A stretch of DNA of 64,000 nucleotides. Origin: Cruorifilaria tuberocauda. Its lineage: Eukaryota; Nematoda; Chromadorea; Rhabditida; Onchocercidae. A program made the translations under genes and the position numbers. The DNA lies in the NCBI GenBank assembly GCA_013365365.1, contig JABVXU010000025.1:248001-312000 (forward strand), in the 5' to 3' direction. Below, in pieces: positions 49,612 through 62,301 of the stretch. Below the pieces are notes generated by a model. It searched no databases and had not been told where the DNA came from. It saw nothing but the letters and a program-made list of their open reading frames with translations. Numbering within the stretch: position 1 is the stretch's first letter; every line of letters starts with the position of its first letter.

Positions 49612-52600
49612 TCAAAGATCAATTCTTAAAGCCGATAATGCATCCGGATGTGTTGCGGCGTAATCGGCTGAACTCTGAGCTGACTGTATTTCATCTACCG
49701 GTTCACTGGTTGCGGATAGTTTTGGCCGCTTCGGTACACTACGAGCTTCGATCGACTGCTTGGATTTTGATAATTTCAACATTTCCATGCGTAATTTCTC
49801 CAATATTGCATTATTTGGTTCCAATGCTGAGCTTTCCTTACTACGATTTCCTATTTCGTATTATAATTAATATATAAAAGAATATTAGCGCAGTATGAAA
49901 ACTTTAAAACCTTGAATTCTTAGTACCAAGCATCATAAATAAAAAATTCCATGAAGGAAAATTTAATCATAATTATGAAAACTCAATAATACAGATCAAT
50001 AATACCTTGTAATTTGATAATACTCTGTCGACTTTTTCGTGCTTCTTGCTGTTTTTGTTGCGTTCCATGCCCATAAAGACGTATGAGAGAGCCCCACGTA
50101 TCGAGCTGAAAATCAAAATTCTCAGATTTTACAAAAGATTGATTTTTTAAAAAATAGTGACACGATCCAAACAGTTCTTCTTAACGGCTTGAGCACTGTA
50201 TATAAACTAGAGTTCAAATCATATATCATGTAAAAAGGAAAAAATTCTTCTATAATTCATTTCTTTTCTCCAGAATGGAAATAACTTTCGAAATTTGACA
50301 AGTGGTTCTTACTGCAAAGTCAAAACATATGATATACCACCTAAATCTTCCAAAAAAAAAATCATAATTTCACTATTTATATATTTAAAATTTAAATTAT
50401 TTTCACTTATGTTAACGAGTAATTTTTTTCGCGGCTTTTCTAATCAAATTATTTGCATAGGAATTATTCTTGCATGAGGTGATAGTTTTTGGCTGTGTAA
50501 ATAGGGGAACTAAACAAAGAGTGCGAGACTTACTGCATTTTACTTCTTATTTTTTGTAAAGAGAACTAATAGATCATTTCTAAAAGAGATTTGAATTTTC
50601 AACTCAATTTCCCAAATCTCAGAAAATTTAATTTTTTAAACTTCATTAACATTGGGATGCAATTTTTTGAGCATTGCTTGAGATGCTTTCTGTTTGCCTT
50701 CACGCTTATTTGCACATATAACAGAAACACGATGTTTGCCGACGTCCATATCGAATTGATGACGCTGATGTTTGACTCGGATAGAATGAACCTTTATCTC
50801 CGTGTCGCCATATGCTGCATTCCGTTTTAGACATTCCTGGAATTTTTTATATTGTTACAATGCGAGGAAACAATATTAGAAGAATCACTACAAATGAAAG
50901 ATTTTTAAATCGGAATATTATTAACATTACTTTTAGATAAATGTAATGATAATAACTAAATCGATATCACTAAAATTTAAGGTCAGTCTTTGAGTTTTTT
51001 AAAAAAGATTTTTGGAAATATAATAGATTGATCTCAAAATTTCATAGAGTACAAAAAATTTGAAAATATGGAAATTTCAGAAAACACAGAAATCACGAAA
51101 CTGAATCTGAGGAACGCCATGTCTAAAGATTTGTATAGATTTATCATACAGTAAAATTTTATCAGCAAATTTAGAGATTTCGAAGCGAATAGCTGGATTA
51201 AAGACCGTTTAAAAAGCTAAATGATGATTAAGTCTGGCGTTTTAAGATATAAAATTCCAGTTTTAAAAAGGTAATAAGAAATCTTTTAAGATGCAAATAA
51301 ATTTATTTGCAACTTAAGAAATCATAAGCATGTGTGCAAAACATTATTGGTATGTGATTCTTGAAAGTCAAAATTTAATTTAACCTGAAGTAATAAATAC
51401 GGTGATGGTTGACCAGCTCTAGCAGATAAATCAAATATTCGCGAATCTTCTATTGGTAACATATCAAATAATGCTACCGCATCTTCCTTATCGCTTCCAG
51501 CATCATCTTTCCTGAATAATTATAACATCAAATAAACTATTTTGGATGATAGTTTATAGTGTAGTATCGGTCAGAGACATCAAAAAATGCATCAAATATG
51601 TCCATTCACTCGTTAACTTGTACAATAAATGAGAAAAAGACACAATATTTGAAAATTGCCAATTTACTTGGTGCAATTTTTTTTAATTTTTGAATCATTA
51701 TGGAATGAAATTGTGGTTAGAAAATATGAATGCGATGTGCACTGAATAATTAATTACATCATTTTATGCATATAAGAATGAATAAATTATAGGAATAAGT
51801 TCTCGACTTTAGCACGCTTAAAATCAAACTGAATTTTGAAATCCTTTATATATCCTCCCCTACCAAATAACTTACACTTTCTTATCGCTTCTTGCAATAC
51901 CTTCCGGATCAAATTCTACATCCGGTATCAAAACTTTCAAGGCATTTCGTGCTGCATCCAGCTTAGCAGTTTTTTTACTATTACCGCAGCCCGTTCCAAG
52001 AACCACAAAATCAGCATCTAAATATGTAGAAAAAAAAACATTCCATCTTTTCACTTGAAAATTTTATCAAATAACGAATTTTTCTACCTAATAATTATTT
52101 AAAACAAGAATACAAAGTATAAGTACCGCTGAAATGACACATGATCAATTAAATAGTTAGACGCTCTTTCTAAAGATTTAGATTCAGGTTAGTATTTTCT
52201 CTTTAGAATGTTCTAGTCCAATGCATTTGGATACTTATCACTATGATATAATATAATAAGTATCCGAAGGCACTGGACTAAACTTGAAAATGCGAAGCAC
52301 ATATAGAATAATCAGAAATAGGGAAGTAATTTAAAATTTCATTCATTTTTAGCCCTTACAAAGATTGTACTCCTCTTTTCCATCCATTTTTACTGTATGG
52401 CTCACCTGGTTGCTCGCCATATTCCTGTAAACGTTGTTCCCGTTTTTGCTTTTCTTGCAAAAGCATTAATTTTTCCTTGACACTTGTTGCACAAAGTACT
52501 CGATTATTTAAATTCATTTTCAGACGCGCTGTGCATCCATATGGCATTGATGAATTCCTGAAAACAATACGAATCATCCGTTATTGAGGCTAAAAAATTC

Positions 52601-55600
52601 ACATTAGGAAATAAAAAAACGAACAATTACATTAAACCATACAAACCTTGTCTCAGAGAAATGATAATTGATGGTGCTCTTCAAAACTTTCTGTACATAT
52701 TCGTGTAGCACACTGACCGATGTTTTCCCTTGAGGATTAAGAAAAAATCCACGATGTTGCGGTTTCAAATTTGCTTCCAATGCAGGCACAGTAATCAATT
52801 TCACATTTGAAGGTAATGCTACAAAAATTAAAAAAATAAATAATTCGTAACGTCAGTAAATTACAACCAACCGAAACACAAATGTAAAGGTAAATGAAGG
52901 AATAACAGATGATGAATTTACTTCCGTCATGGAAAAATATTCCATCTGTATTGCCTAGAGCAATCAATAAATTTTGAGAATGTATATATATGAAGAATAA
53001 TCAGTATAACAGCATTCAAACAATAATGGTAGGACATGAATTTTTCCAGTTTGATAAATGATTGCAGTTAGTTTCCAGAAAAATTTTCATCCATTTTTGC
53101 ATTCAGAGATGCTAATCTTGAACAAACTAAATTTGAAAATCTAACTCTTAACAAACCAAAATTAAAAAAAGAGACGGATTCTCACCAGGACGACCAACTG
53201 AAAGCTCAATAGAGGATGCATTTTTCCCAAGTCTTCCAGCTTCGGCAAGTTTCCGTTGACGATGAAAATTACGCGTTGCAGCCCATTTATTGAAGCGATA
53301 AGTCTTAAATAGTTAGTTTCAAAATCGGATATAAGATGTAGTGATAGCATGCGACTAAATTGAAAACTACCTGGATTTTCTTAAATTTAAACACAGCTTT
53401 CGCATAATCGTGCAACGCTTCTGCATCAAGCTGACGCTCCTTGAAGTCTTCAGCAGTCTAAAATTTTGGAGAAATTTCGTGTTTAAACAGCAAATAGAGC
53501 TTTACTCTGCCTTTCTTCATTCCTATGACATTTCTGCTGAATTTAATTTGTGCATCCCATCTTTTCAAGTAAACATTTTCTCTGCACTCAAATTTACCAA
53601 TACTGGGATAAAAAAAGTTTCTTATTGCTCTGTAACATAATAAACAGCAAATAAGATTGACATTTAAAGCCGTTTCATAATTTATTAGAATGATCATTGG
53701 TAGGTCGGTCTATCAAAAAACTGATGAAAACTTAGAAAAATAGATATATTTCTGACAGAATTTTTCAAAATTTGACATACTTACCTGAACTTTCGTACCA
53801 GGCGCTTGTAGTCGCGCCACCACTAATGCAGAATCTTCAAGTGAACCATCACCACTTTGTACACCGACGGATTCGGAAAGCGCATTTTGCAGTGCAGCTG
53901 CACTTGCTGCTGCACCCTCTTCTATTTCCTTCAATACTCGTCGCTGATGCAAGCATGGTATAGCGGAAACCGGCACATTATGATGTCGTACGCTACCTGG
54001 ACCAATGAAGTATGGCCTTGAGAATGTACAAACCCGTGTAGATTTATGCTAGAAATAAGATAACTTAAAAAAAAGGCTGCAATGTAATTTATGACTGGTC
54101 AAGAAACAAGTTAATCACTTAGCAAAACAACAACAGACTGTTCCTTAGGTTTGATTTCAAGCCTTATTTGTTGGGATCCAGAACTCTAAATTGCATCAGC
54201 CCAGCTATACAGAGATTCTGCTTCAGAAAAACAATATGTCGAAAGGAAATTACGACGTTTAAAAATTAATCGGTACACTTATTATTAAAGAAAAATAATC
54301 GGCTGCAGATCGAATATAAAAACTTACCAAGTAAATGGGTAGGCCACTACTATGAGTCACTTCCACCCATCCTTCCGGTAATACATCGAAATAATCTGTT
54401 CCTCGATATGCCAGTACTATTTTTTCGCGTACTTCACCATCCTCTGGCATTACCACTCTACCCGTTTGAGCATCCTCTACTGGTTTCTCCAACAGTAGGT
54501 CGATATCTTCACCATCATCTTCGTCACTAAAATTTTCCAAGAAAGTTGCATCATTGGGATTGACGATATTTGGAATGAATGATAAGGATTTATTCCATTA
54601 AAACAAAAAAATTGTAATAAAGAGTTTTAATAATTAAACTAAGAATTAATGTAAATTTCAAACAGTGACGAATTAACTTACGATAAAAAGGCATCTTTCT
54701 CATCTTTATTATTTCGTCCATCTATTCCATTCAATTCACTACCACTGTCTTCAGCTGAAGATAATAGTTCAAAAAAAAACTAATCTTGAAGATATCTAAT
54801 TAATCCGTTATCAATTTCAGGAGATAATTAACTTAATTACTTCATTATTATTACTTTCTCCAATCAGCTTTGACGATTCTAACGTTAATGCGGTAAGGAA
54901 ATGATAATGATAAATAGTAAGGATAATAATACTATATAATCTTTTCAAAAATTTTATAGATAACAGAAATATTTACCTGGTCGAGACAAGCTTTTATTGC
55001 GTTCTTCAGCTTCTTCTGGTTGCTGCTCGTTTAGTAATGTATTCTCATCATCTGTCAAACTCAGTGCATTGGATGATAAAACTTGATGTTGCAATGGTGG
55101 TGGCGGTAATGATAGTATGGGCAAAGGCGGAGGTGGTGGTAGTGGTAATGGTACTAATTTTTCAGCAGCAATGGAAAAATTGTTTTCGATACTGTTGGAT
55201 GGGACTATATTTCTTGTCTGGACACGAACAGCGTTGCCTGCACCATCCTAAAATTTATGTTTACAAGGAAAACAGGATGAAATTAACTGATAATAGAATT
55301 AAAATATACAGAATCAATAAATATGATTAAGGACAAAAGTTTCAATCTAAATTTTGAGAACCACGCGATTTATTTCCAATCCAGACTTAAAATGATTTGC
55401 GAAAGCAAACGATTGACGGAACATTTTTGGTTTTTTTGAAGTTCCTTATTAGTTTTTTCATCTGTCTTGTTTTGATCCATACAAACCACTCATTGCCTTT
55501 ATAAAAATTATAATTCAACAAAATTTAACCTGTTCTTGTCAGAAAAATTAAAGTTTAAATTTGGTTCATATTTTAAACAATGATTTACACCATTATATCA

Positions 55601-56662
55601 CTTTTTTCAGTGATGCTTCCGTATCTATGCAAAATATTTCGACAAAATTTCAAGCGTCATAAAAAATACATAAAAATGGTATAACAAAACACTGAAACTC
55701 CTTATTAAGTAGAAAAGGAATTAGAATCACGCTGATAACTTTTAATATAATGATTATAAAGAACAAACAAACTTCTTTGGTTTCATTTTTCACCGAACCA
55801 ATTAAAGTACTCAGTGAGATTTCTTCCATCCTTTCCTCCATCTGAAAGAATAAATCTCATGATGTATGAATGGAAAATTTTAAATGCGATGCAAAGTAGG
55901 CAATTTCTATTACCCTTATGCTGGAAAAAAGAACAGAAAAAGGTAAGGTGCAATGAAGAAACGAAAGCTTTTAAAAGACTTCTAATCGTAATATGAACAT
56001 CATTTCGACGAAGTTCGGAAAAAGCAAACATTTAATTTTTTAACGTTACCTATTACATCTTGTGTCATTTAAGACTCTGCTACGTATTTCAAAAAGTAAA
56101 GGAAAAATGGATTGAATTTAAAAGTGAATGATACCGGTATGTCATCAATTGTTGTAGTACAGAGTGTGCCATCTTCTGATACTTCTTTTAGAGTTGTCTC
56201 GTCAATTTTCGAATGTAGGCTTAATTTCTTTGACTCATTTTCTGAGTCAGCTATATCCGATGATAATGCTGATTTATATCGAAAGGGGTACTGATGCAAA
56301 TTCTGGCGATAACTTTCCGCGATATCTAGTGTCCAAGTACTATAATCTTTCTCATCTAGTTTCTTTACTTCACTACTGCAACTAGGCTGTTCATTTTTTT
56401 CATCTTCCATGACACCCGAAAATGAGATCTTTGCAATCTTATCGTTAGTACAACCGTTTGTTGTGCAAGAATTGGGATGCTTTTCGGCCTTTCTCATAGC
56501 TCTTGTTTGGCATCTGTCAAGATGATGATACTTCGGTACTTTCCGCATACTATTAGATAGTTCGAGCGAAGTATCCGCATTAAGTTGATCAATCTGCTCT
56601 CGTAATTGTTCCCGTAACTCTAACAGTTGCTCAAGTTTCACATCTTCTGGAATATCCGCCAT
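49612..56662 (-). CDS. pash-1: DGCR8/Pasha, Microprocessor RNA-binding subunit
   Basis: Nuclear partner of Drosha; it binds primary microRNA hairpins and positions cleavage. Fifteen exons join in frame to 899 residues: 56662-56135, 55247-54977, 54754-54682, 54526-54328, 54048-53785, 53457-53371, 53303-53186, 52954-52922, 52818-52647, 52557-52406, 52017-51876, 51511-51385, 50836-50642, 50105-50006, 49850-49612. Family features in order: acidic N-terminal half with a Pro-rich run (LPLPPPPPLP); WW-like segment LPEGWVEVTHSSGLPIYL (340-357) then TFSRPYF; haem-region motif IPCLH with the conserved Pro-Cys (Cys389); KWAATRNFHRQRK linker; first dsRBD (about 545-670) ending KTAKLDAARNALKVLIPD; IEDSRIFDLSARAG; second dsRBD (about 718-785) with ECLKRN and KREGKQKASQAMLKKLHPNV; C-terminal WGSLIRLYG and a helical tail. 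The second WW tryptophan is Phe, and dsRBD1 has an insertion. The donor of exon 13 could instead be nine bases earlier. Confidence 0.95.
52214..52280. repeat. Precursor-like hairpin in a pash-1 intron
   Basis: Two 24-base arms (52214-52237 and 52257-52280) pair with two mismatches and one G-U, around a 19-base AT-rich loop. Pairing extends about six bases further at the foot. It lies inside the intron 52018-52405. Size and shape resemble a pre-microRNA, but a tiny inverted-repeat element would look similar. Confidence 0.6.
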
Positions 56663-56681
56663 TAGCAATGATGCATTACAC
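56663..56681 (-). promoter_or_regulatory. 5' leader and splice-leader acceptor of pash-1
   Basis: TAATTTCAG at 56682-56690 (minus strand) ends 19 bases before the ATG at 56662, leaving a very short leader. This matches a trans-splice acceptor. A cis 5' UTR intron remains possible. Confidence 0.45.
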
Positions 56682-58593
56682 CTGAAATTACAATTAAAAT
56701 TTTATTTAAACCTAAAAGACCTAGGAACTTGGTCTAAAAAAAATTGAGGAACTTCCTTTTCAGATTTGACGATCCGGAAAAGCATCAAACGAATGACAAG
56801 AAATGTAACAAACACTTCTGTCGAATGAATTATCAACGTGGAACAGTTCGACGGATTTGTTCGCATAACTCCTGTCATCTGATGCTTTGCAATTTTTTTT
56901 CTAATTAAAAAATTTTGAAAATAATAATGATCAAAAATTATTAAATATTTAAGTAAAACAGTTACGGGTATCCAAATGTTAGACTGTTATAAATAAGTTT
57001 CTCCTACTTGTTACATTATATTTGTTAATTTACATTATCTGACTGCACAAATTTGCTTTAGAAAGCTTTGTGTCAGCAATAACAGGTACTGATAAATGTT
57101 ACCTTTCTGATAAGAATAAGACACCTGATTGATATTTGGTAAGACACCTGATACAGTAACTCTATAACGGATACTACTTTAAGAGAACAGCAAATATGCT
57201 TATTGTACTTATTACCGAGATCTTAACAATATTTCATCTCATGCAATAATTGTTCATAAATTATGTTGGCTAATTTGCTTAATGAAACTTATAAATAATG
57301 AATAACGCAGACTGCATCGCTCACTAAAAAGTGAATGCTATTTGAGCTAGAAATAGAGCGATATTTACATCTAATTTTTTGCCTATTAAAGCCGATACCA
57401 ACAAAAATTTCAAAATCACTTAGCAATCCCTTTATTAAACCTATCGATTCAGTGCTATGAAAAAGGCAAATTTCTAACTTTACCAAAAGAAAATTCGATT
57501 ATTTGAGATATGAATTGAAAATTTTTTTGAAAATCCAACAACAAAAATTTCACTTTTTCAATACAGCACTTATACAAAATGATAAATCATCAAAATATAC
57601 ATAAGAAGTGAATCCTCTCCGATTAAGAAATCGGCAAATAAAATATTCATTTCTCTAACAACAAAGCAATTATAATTCCTCCAAGAGTAAAGCAATTTCA
57701 GCAATCACTCGTTATGATTACTAATTCCTTCTGTCTGCCAACATACAGTAAACGGTATTATAGTAATATTTATCTGTTATTTTGTAACTACAAACTCTTT
57801 TTTGATTCCAATTACTGGTACCATACTAGTTATGAATAAGACGGATCATTCCCCCAATTTCTAATAATATGCCACATGACAACTTTCAGTGTTCTATTCC
57901 TTTTCTTATCTTTTTTGTATAATTTTAGAACTCATTTTTAGTTCGTTTTCAATAATACCACCTCACTTCAGTTCACATTACTTGCCCATTGCAGGCAAAG
58001 TTGATAGTTTATGCTAGAGCCACAAAATAAATTTCAATTTTCGAATTCTATATGCTGCTTGATTCTATGTGAACTGCTCTTCTCGAAAACACTGAATTAT
58101 ATCTTGGAAAAATACAATCTCAAAGAAACTACCTCATGCATAAAATATCTAAATCTTTTGAATTCAATGTAAAAAGAAGGAAAGAGCACAAAAAGAGGCA
58201 GATGAGAAAGGGACAGAAGCTATTATAGTAATTCAATAACGGATTATCCAAAATTTGAAATTGCAAATCCAAATATATTTTTTTTGTCCTGAAACATTTT
58301 AAATGAAAAATAACTTCAATTGAAGTAAAACGAAAAGTAATTTCTATTATAAAAATCAAAGAAATGAATCAATTTACACGATAAACAACAAGCAACAACA
58401 ATAAGAGCGAAAACACATCCCTACATTTCTCATCAAAATTACCATTCATATACACTTTTCCTGATTTTATATGAATAGGGTTACATAGGAAAATAGGCTA
58501 GACGGAACCGATATCCGGAATTGCAAACCAGAGAGAGAACTCAAACACCCCAAACCTTTATCATCTCTGTCATACTTTGAAACTTCAACGACC

Positions 58594-58626
58594 CGGTATA
58601 AATTATACCGAAATCGAGCAGTCAGT
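58594..58626 (+). promoter_or_regulatory. Possible core promoter (TATA plus initiator)
   Basis: The 17-base palindrome CGGTATAAATTATACCG contains TATAAAT. TCAGT, an initiator-like pentamer, begins 25 bases downstream at 58622. The spacing fits a core promoter, but no ORF with an ATG was found shortly downstream, so function is speculative. Confidence 0.25.
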
Positions 58627-61600
58627 TCGAAACGCTTAAATAGTGCTGCAGCTATAAATCAAGCTGCTTTCACTATTAGTAATTGTTTTCTGCTCAACAT
58701 GATTCGTCAATTTTGACTGATATGAACTGGAAGTATTGGTAGGAATCAATGAGACTCAGATATTAAAATAACTTCACTTAGTTCATAAAAATTGATTTTA
58801 GCCAGCAATCCATCGAATAAATTGTATTTTGTTCCGATTCCGATTATCTCTCCTTCCTTAGAATGACCGTAGTGAAAGTAGAAGGAATTCAAGATGGAAA
58901 TATAACCGAAATGCGAAATAATAATGAGAAATCAATGTAATAACTGGAATAGACTGAGAAAGCATAATTTTTTACCGAGATAATTACCCCGAAGATAATA
59001 AATAATTATTGGGAAAAGTTAAAACACTCCATCATTCCATTATTCTAGCATATTTATAATACGATTGCATTCAGTGCTGCAGAAATAAAGAAAATGTTAT
59101 TGCAACTAATACCATTATGTTTCCTTGCTATTTTTCCAAAGTTCCAGTACATCTCAGTGGCAATAGAACATTTCTTATCAGAACATTCATTTCTCCCGGT
59201 TCTCACATTCTTCTTTCCTACGAAATTCTTTAAAAGTTAAAGACCGCGATGAAATCAAAAGGAAGTTGCAATGATGAAATGATGATAAAGCTATAATGAA
59301 CATACGAAAGGAAAAAACACTTCAGAGTCCTGTTGCATTATTCACTCAGAGTTTTATTTTACCTGAAACTTATCAGTTTCGCATAATCACTTCCTTCTTT
59401 AATTTCGTTCTTCCTATAAGTTTTATACTTTGAAATTGAGAAGTACGGCACTAATTGATGTTGAAATGTTGAATGCTAAAACAAGCGGTGATTTCTTTAT
59501 CTGATTGTATTTCACTAAGTAATCCGAGAAAAACAGTCTAATGACGTGAGAGATTCAATGAAATTCTCAGGAAGCGAGATGCCAATCAATGCCAATCGTA
59601 ATCTATACTACTATATCTATTAATAGTTAATTAAGTTAATTTATTATTCGCTCTCTCTCTCTCTCATTGTGAAGTGAATTTTGCCAGAGTTTCGAAATTT
59701 ATTTAACAATGCTGCAGAGAAAGAGAGGAAAGAATAATAAATTAATTCATTGGGTATTAGATTAGTAAATGAGGTAACATTGATGGAATTATTATGGATT
59801 TGTGAGGAAGAAAAGCATCCCGCTTCCTGATTTTGGATTGACCTATTTTGCATCTTCCCTTCCTTATTTTTCCCAATTGTCACTTTAAGGTTGGAAGTCA
59901 AAAATGAACCTTGTAATTTGCAGTCGTAACTGATAATCATCATTTTAGCAGCTTGAAAATTTTTATTACAATGTCTTCTACTTTTTCTCTTCCCTTTCCT
60001 AATGCCAAGTTTGGCAGAATAACTTTTGAGTTTTTGCTTTTTTATAATTTAAACAGGATAAAATTTCACCATTGCATCCTTAACTTTCCCTCTAATTATT
60101 AAATTTCCCAAATCCAATTAATTGGCTTTGATTTTACCATGTAACATCTACTGCTATTTTAATCCATTCAGTTCTGTCCTGTTGGCGAACCGGAATGTTA
60201 GAATGTTTTCCTCCTACTTCAAATAATGATACCGAATTATTTCCGGAATTTCTTTTTGTAACTTGTTATTGATAAACATTATGGATATTTACTAGGCTGA
60301 AATTGAAGCAAAAGAATGTATCGGTTTCAGCTGATAAATTTTGTTCACGAACAACTTTCCACTCAATTTATAATTAGATGCATCACTCTTATGTACTTCT
60401 CAACTAAATCACCAAATTATTTTAAATTTAGCAAAGTGAGACATGGAACTTGGAAGTATCAAAACAGGTTGAAAGATTATTTAATTTCCTTTAACATCTT
60501 TCTTTTATCTACCATAATCCGAGAAATTTCCCTTTTCTCTGGTATTTATTGCTCGGTTATCGATTTTTTCCATGAATAATCATTAGCTACAAATTCTTTA
60601 TCTTTCGTGCTTCTGACATCATACAGGATATCACCTGATCCACAACTTTTATTACACATCTTTCCAGTTCATTCAGAATTATGAGTCTCTTAATCAAACA
60701 GTATGGTGAATATGAACGGAAAATTTTCCTGCTCATACAAAATCTTAGCTTTATTTCACTATATAATTTTTCTTAATCTTTATTCACTAAAAGATATGAC
60801 GTAATCCATAATTAGTTTCATTAGCTCCAAATAGTAAAAAGATTTTCACCAATTATAACACTAGTTATTGTCGTATTACCACAGTATTAATGCTTTATTG
60901 AATTTTTTACTAACCTCCCGTTTACATCGATTGCATTGCACTTAATCCTTTTCTTTATACTTTAAATAGCTGAAACTGTTGGAATACTTAGATCTAGGCT
61001 TTATCCACTAAATTTTAGATCTCTTTTAGAAAATTTTAAGCCAAAATTTGTTCCCTCTCATCCGTCAGTTATGAATAATTCATAGCATAAAATTTTGATA
61101 ATAAAAATTTTCTCTTAATTAATTCTGCAAGTTAGTTTAAAGCTACTTATGATTTGCCCACTTGATTTTAAAATTGTTTCTGTTAAAGAGAGAAAGAGAA
61201 AGATAAAACAAAAAGGGACATGAAAACAAGTATTCCCCGGGTAGATTTGCTTAATTTATGCGAAATTATTCATTCAAGGAGCGATTTTTAAAAACAATTT
61301 TTTCCCAGTAAAACTGTAAAAAGGATAAATGATTTTTTTGTTTAATAAGTCAGAAGATAAGCGGCAGATTTACTGCCAATGATACATTTCAATGAAATTT
61401 TCAAACTTTTTTCTCTTACTGCTTAAAATTTCCTTCATGCTATTAGTGATATTCGAAATCTAAAAGAAAGAAGAAACGAAGAAAGGAATAAGAAAATTTA
61501 ACTGATCAAAATGGTTTCAACGATGGGAGAAGTGAAAAGATCAGTTATAATTATTACAGTAAAATCATGTTATGAAGTACCAGTATATTTTCTGATTAAC

Positions 61601-61699
61601 ATGAACATTTTTGCAATATTATTCAATATTAGCATTGAACTTTTAGCTCTTTCCTCAAGTGGTAAAACGAGTTAAGCAGTCTAGGATGAAAACAAACTT

Positions 61700-61747
61700 A
61701 CTACAAAGGAATACGAAATAAGGAATACGGAATAAGGAATACGAAAT
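61700..61747. repeat. Short 14-bp tandem repeat
   Basis: Three near-identical copies of AAGGAATACGAAAT(A), with one A to G change in the middle copy. Confidence 0.75.
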
Positions 61748-62067
61748 GTATTAGTATAATTCATGTTAATTTATCAATTTTTTTGTGTGATTTCGGATTT
61801 AAATGATCCATCAATTTCGGCTTCATTATTAGAAATGTAAGCAATTGACTGAATTTGAATTTTTCGGAAAGTTTGTAGGATAATCTATTTTAAAACAAAA
61901 TCTTGCTCTTGAAGGTATAACGACCAATAATACCAGCATATTTGCAAGGTGCATGTATAATTCTGTTATTTTCGGCAATAACATAAGTAATAACTGGAAG
62001 CGAAAGCTTGAAGTCTCTGATATTTACAATATTTGTCTGTCTTTCCCTACAATTTCATAATCGCAAG

Positions 62068-62301
62068 TCATGCGATAGCTACTTTCACTTTATCGATGGT
62101 TGTTTTCGCCTGTACAACTATTGTTAGGTTCACAGAAAGAGGAATAAAATTTTTACGCATATTATTGCCAAGATCGATGCTGACACCCAGTATCTCTATT
62201 TTATGTTTCATATGCTTGACGGTAGAATCTCCCACTTCGCAAATCATAGCAATGGCTTTTCCATCATGAACGCATTTTAGGATTGAAGTAGTAATTCGCA
62301 T
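62068..62301 (-). CDS. 77-codon single-exon ORF of unknown status
   Basis: Uninterrupted from ATG (62301-62299) to TGA (62070-62068). The middle has ordered, non-repetitive sequence ([20 protein letters not shown], then [14 protein letters not shown]), more coding-like than other open frames nearby. The [11 protein letters not shown] stretch faintly recalls the recognition helix of pogo/Tigger-type transposase DNA-binding domains, which would make it a transposon fragment. This is weak. No terminal repeats or further transposase domains were seen, and no splice partners. Confidence 0.3.
   Translation of the reverse strand: MRITTSILKCVHDGKAIAMICEVGDSTVKHMKHKIEILGVSIDLGNNMRKNFIPLSVNLTIVVQAKTTIDKVKVAIA

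Larger units (their letters stand above)
56691..62067. other. Intergenic region without a supported gene
   Basis: AT-rich sequence upstream of pash-1. Contains a TATA/initiator-like arrangement at 58594-58626, a CT microsatellite at about 59649-59666, and a short 14-bp tandem repeat at 61700-61747. Open stretches at 57289-57486, 58129-58359, 59644-59943 and 60316-60579 show no family features. Confidence 0.45.

Noticed and set aside
56112..56385. Plus-strand ORFs across pash-1 exon 1
   Set aside because: Antisense shadows of the 176-codon first exon of pash-1, which joins in frame with the rest of a full-length DGCR8-type protein.
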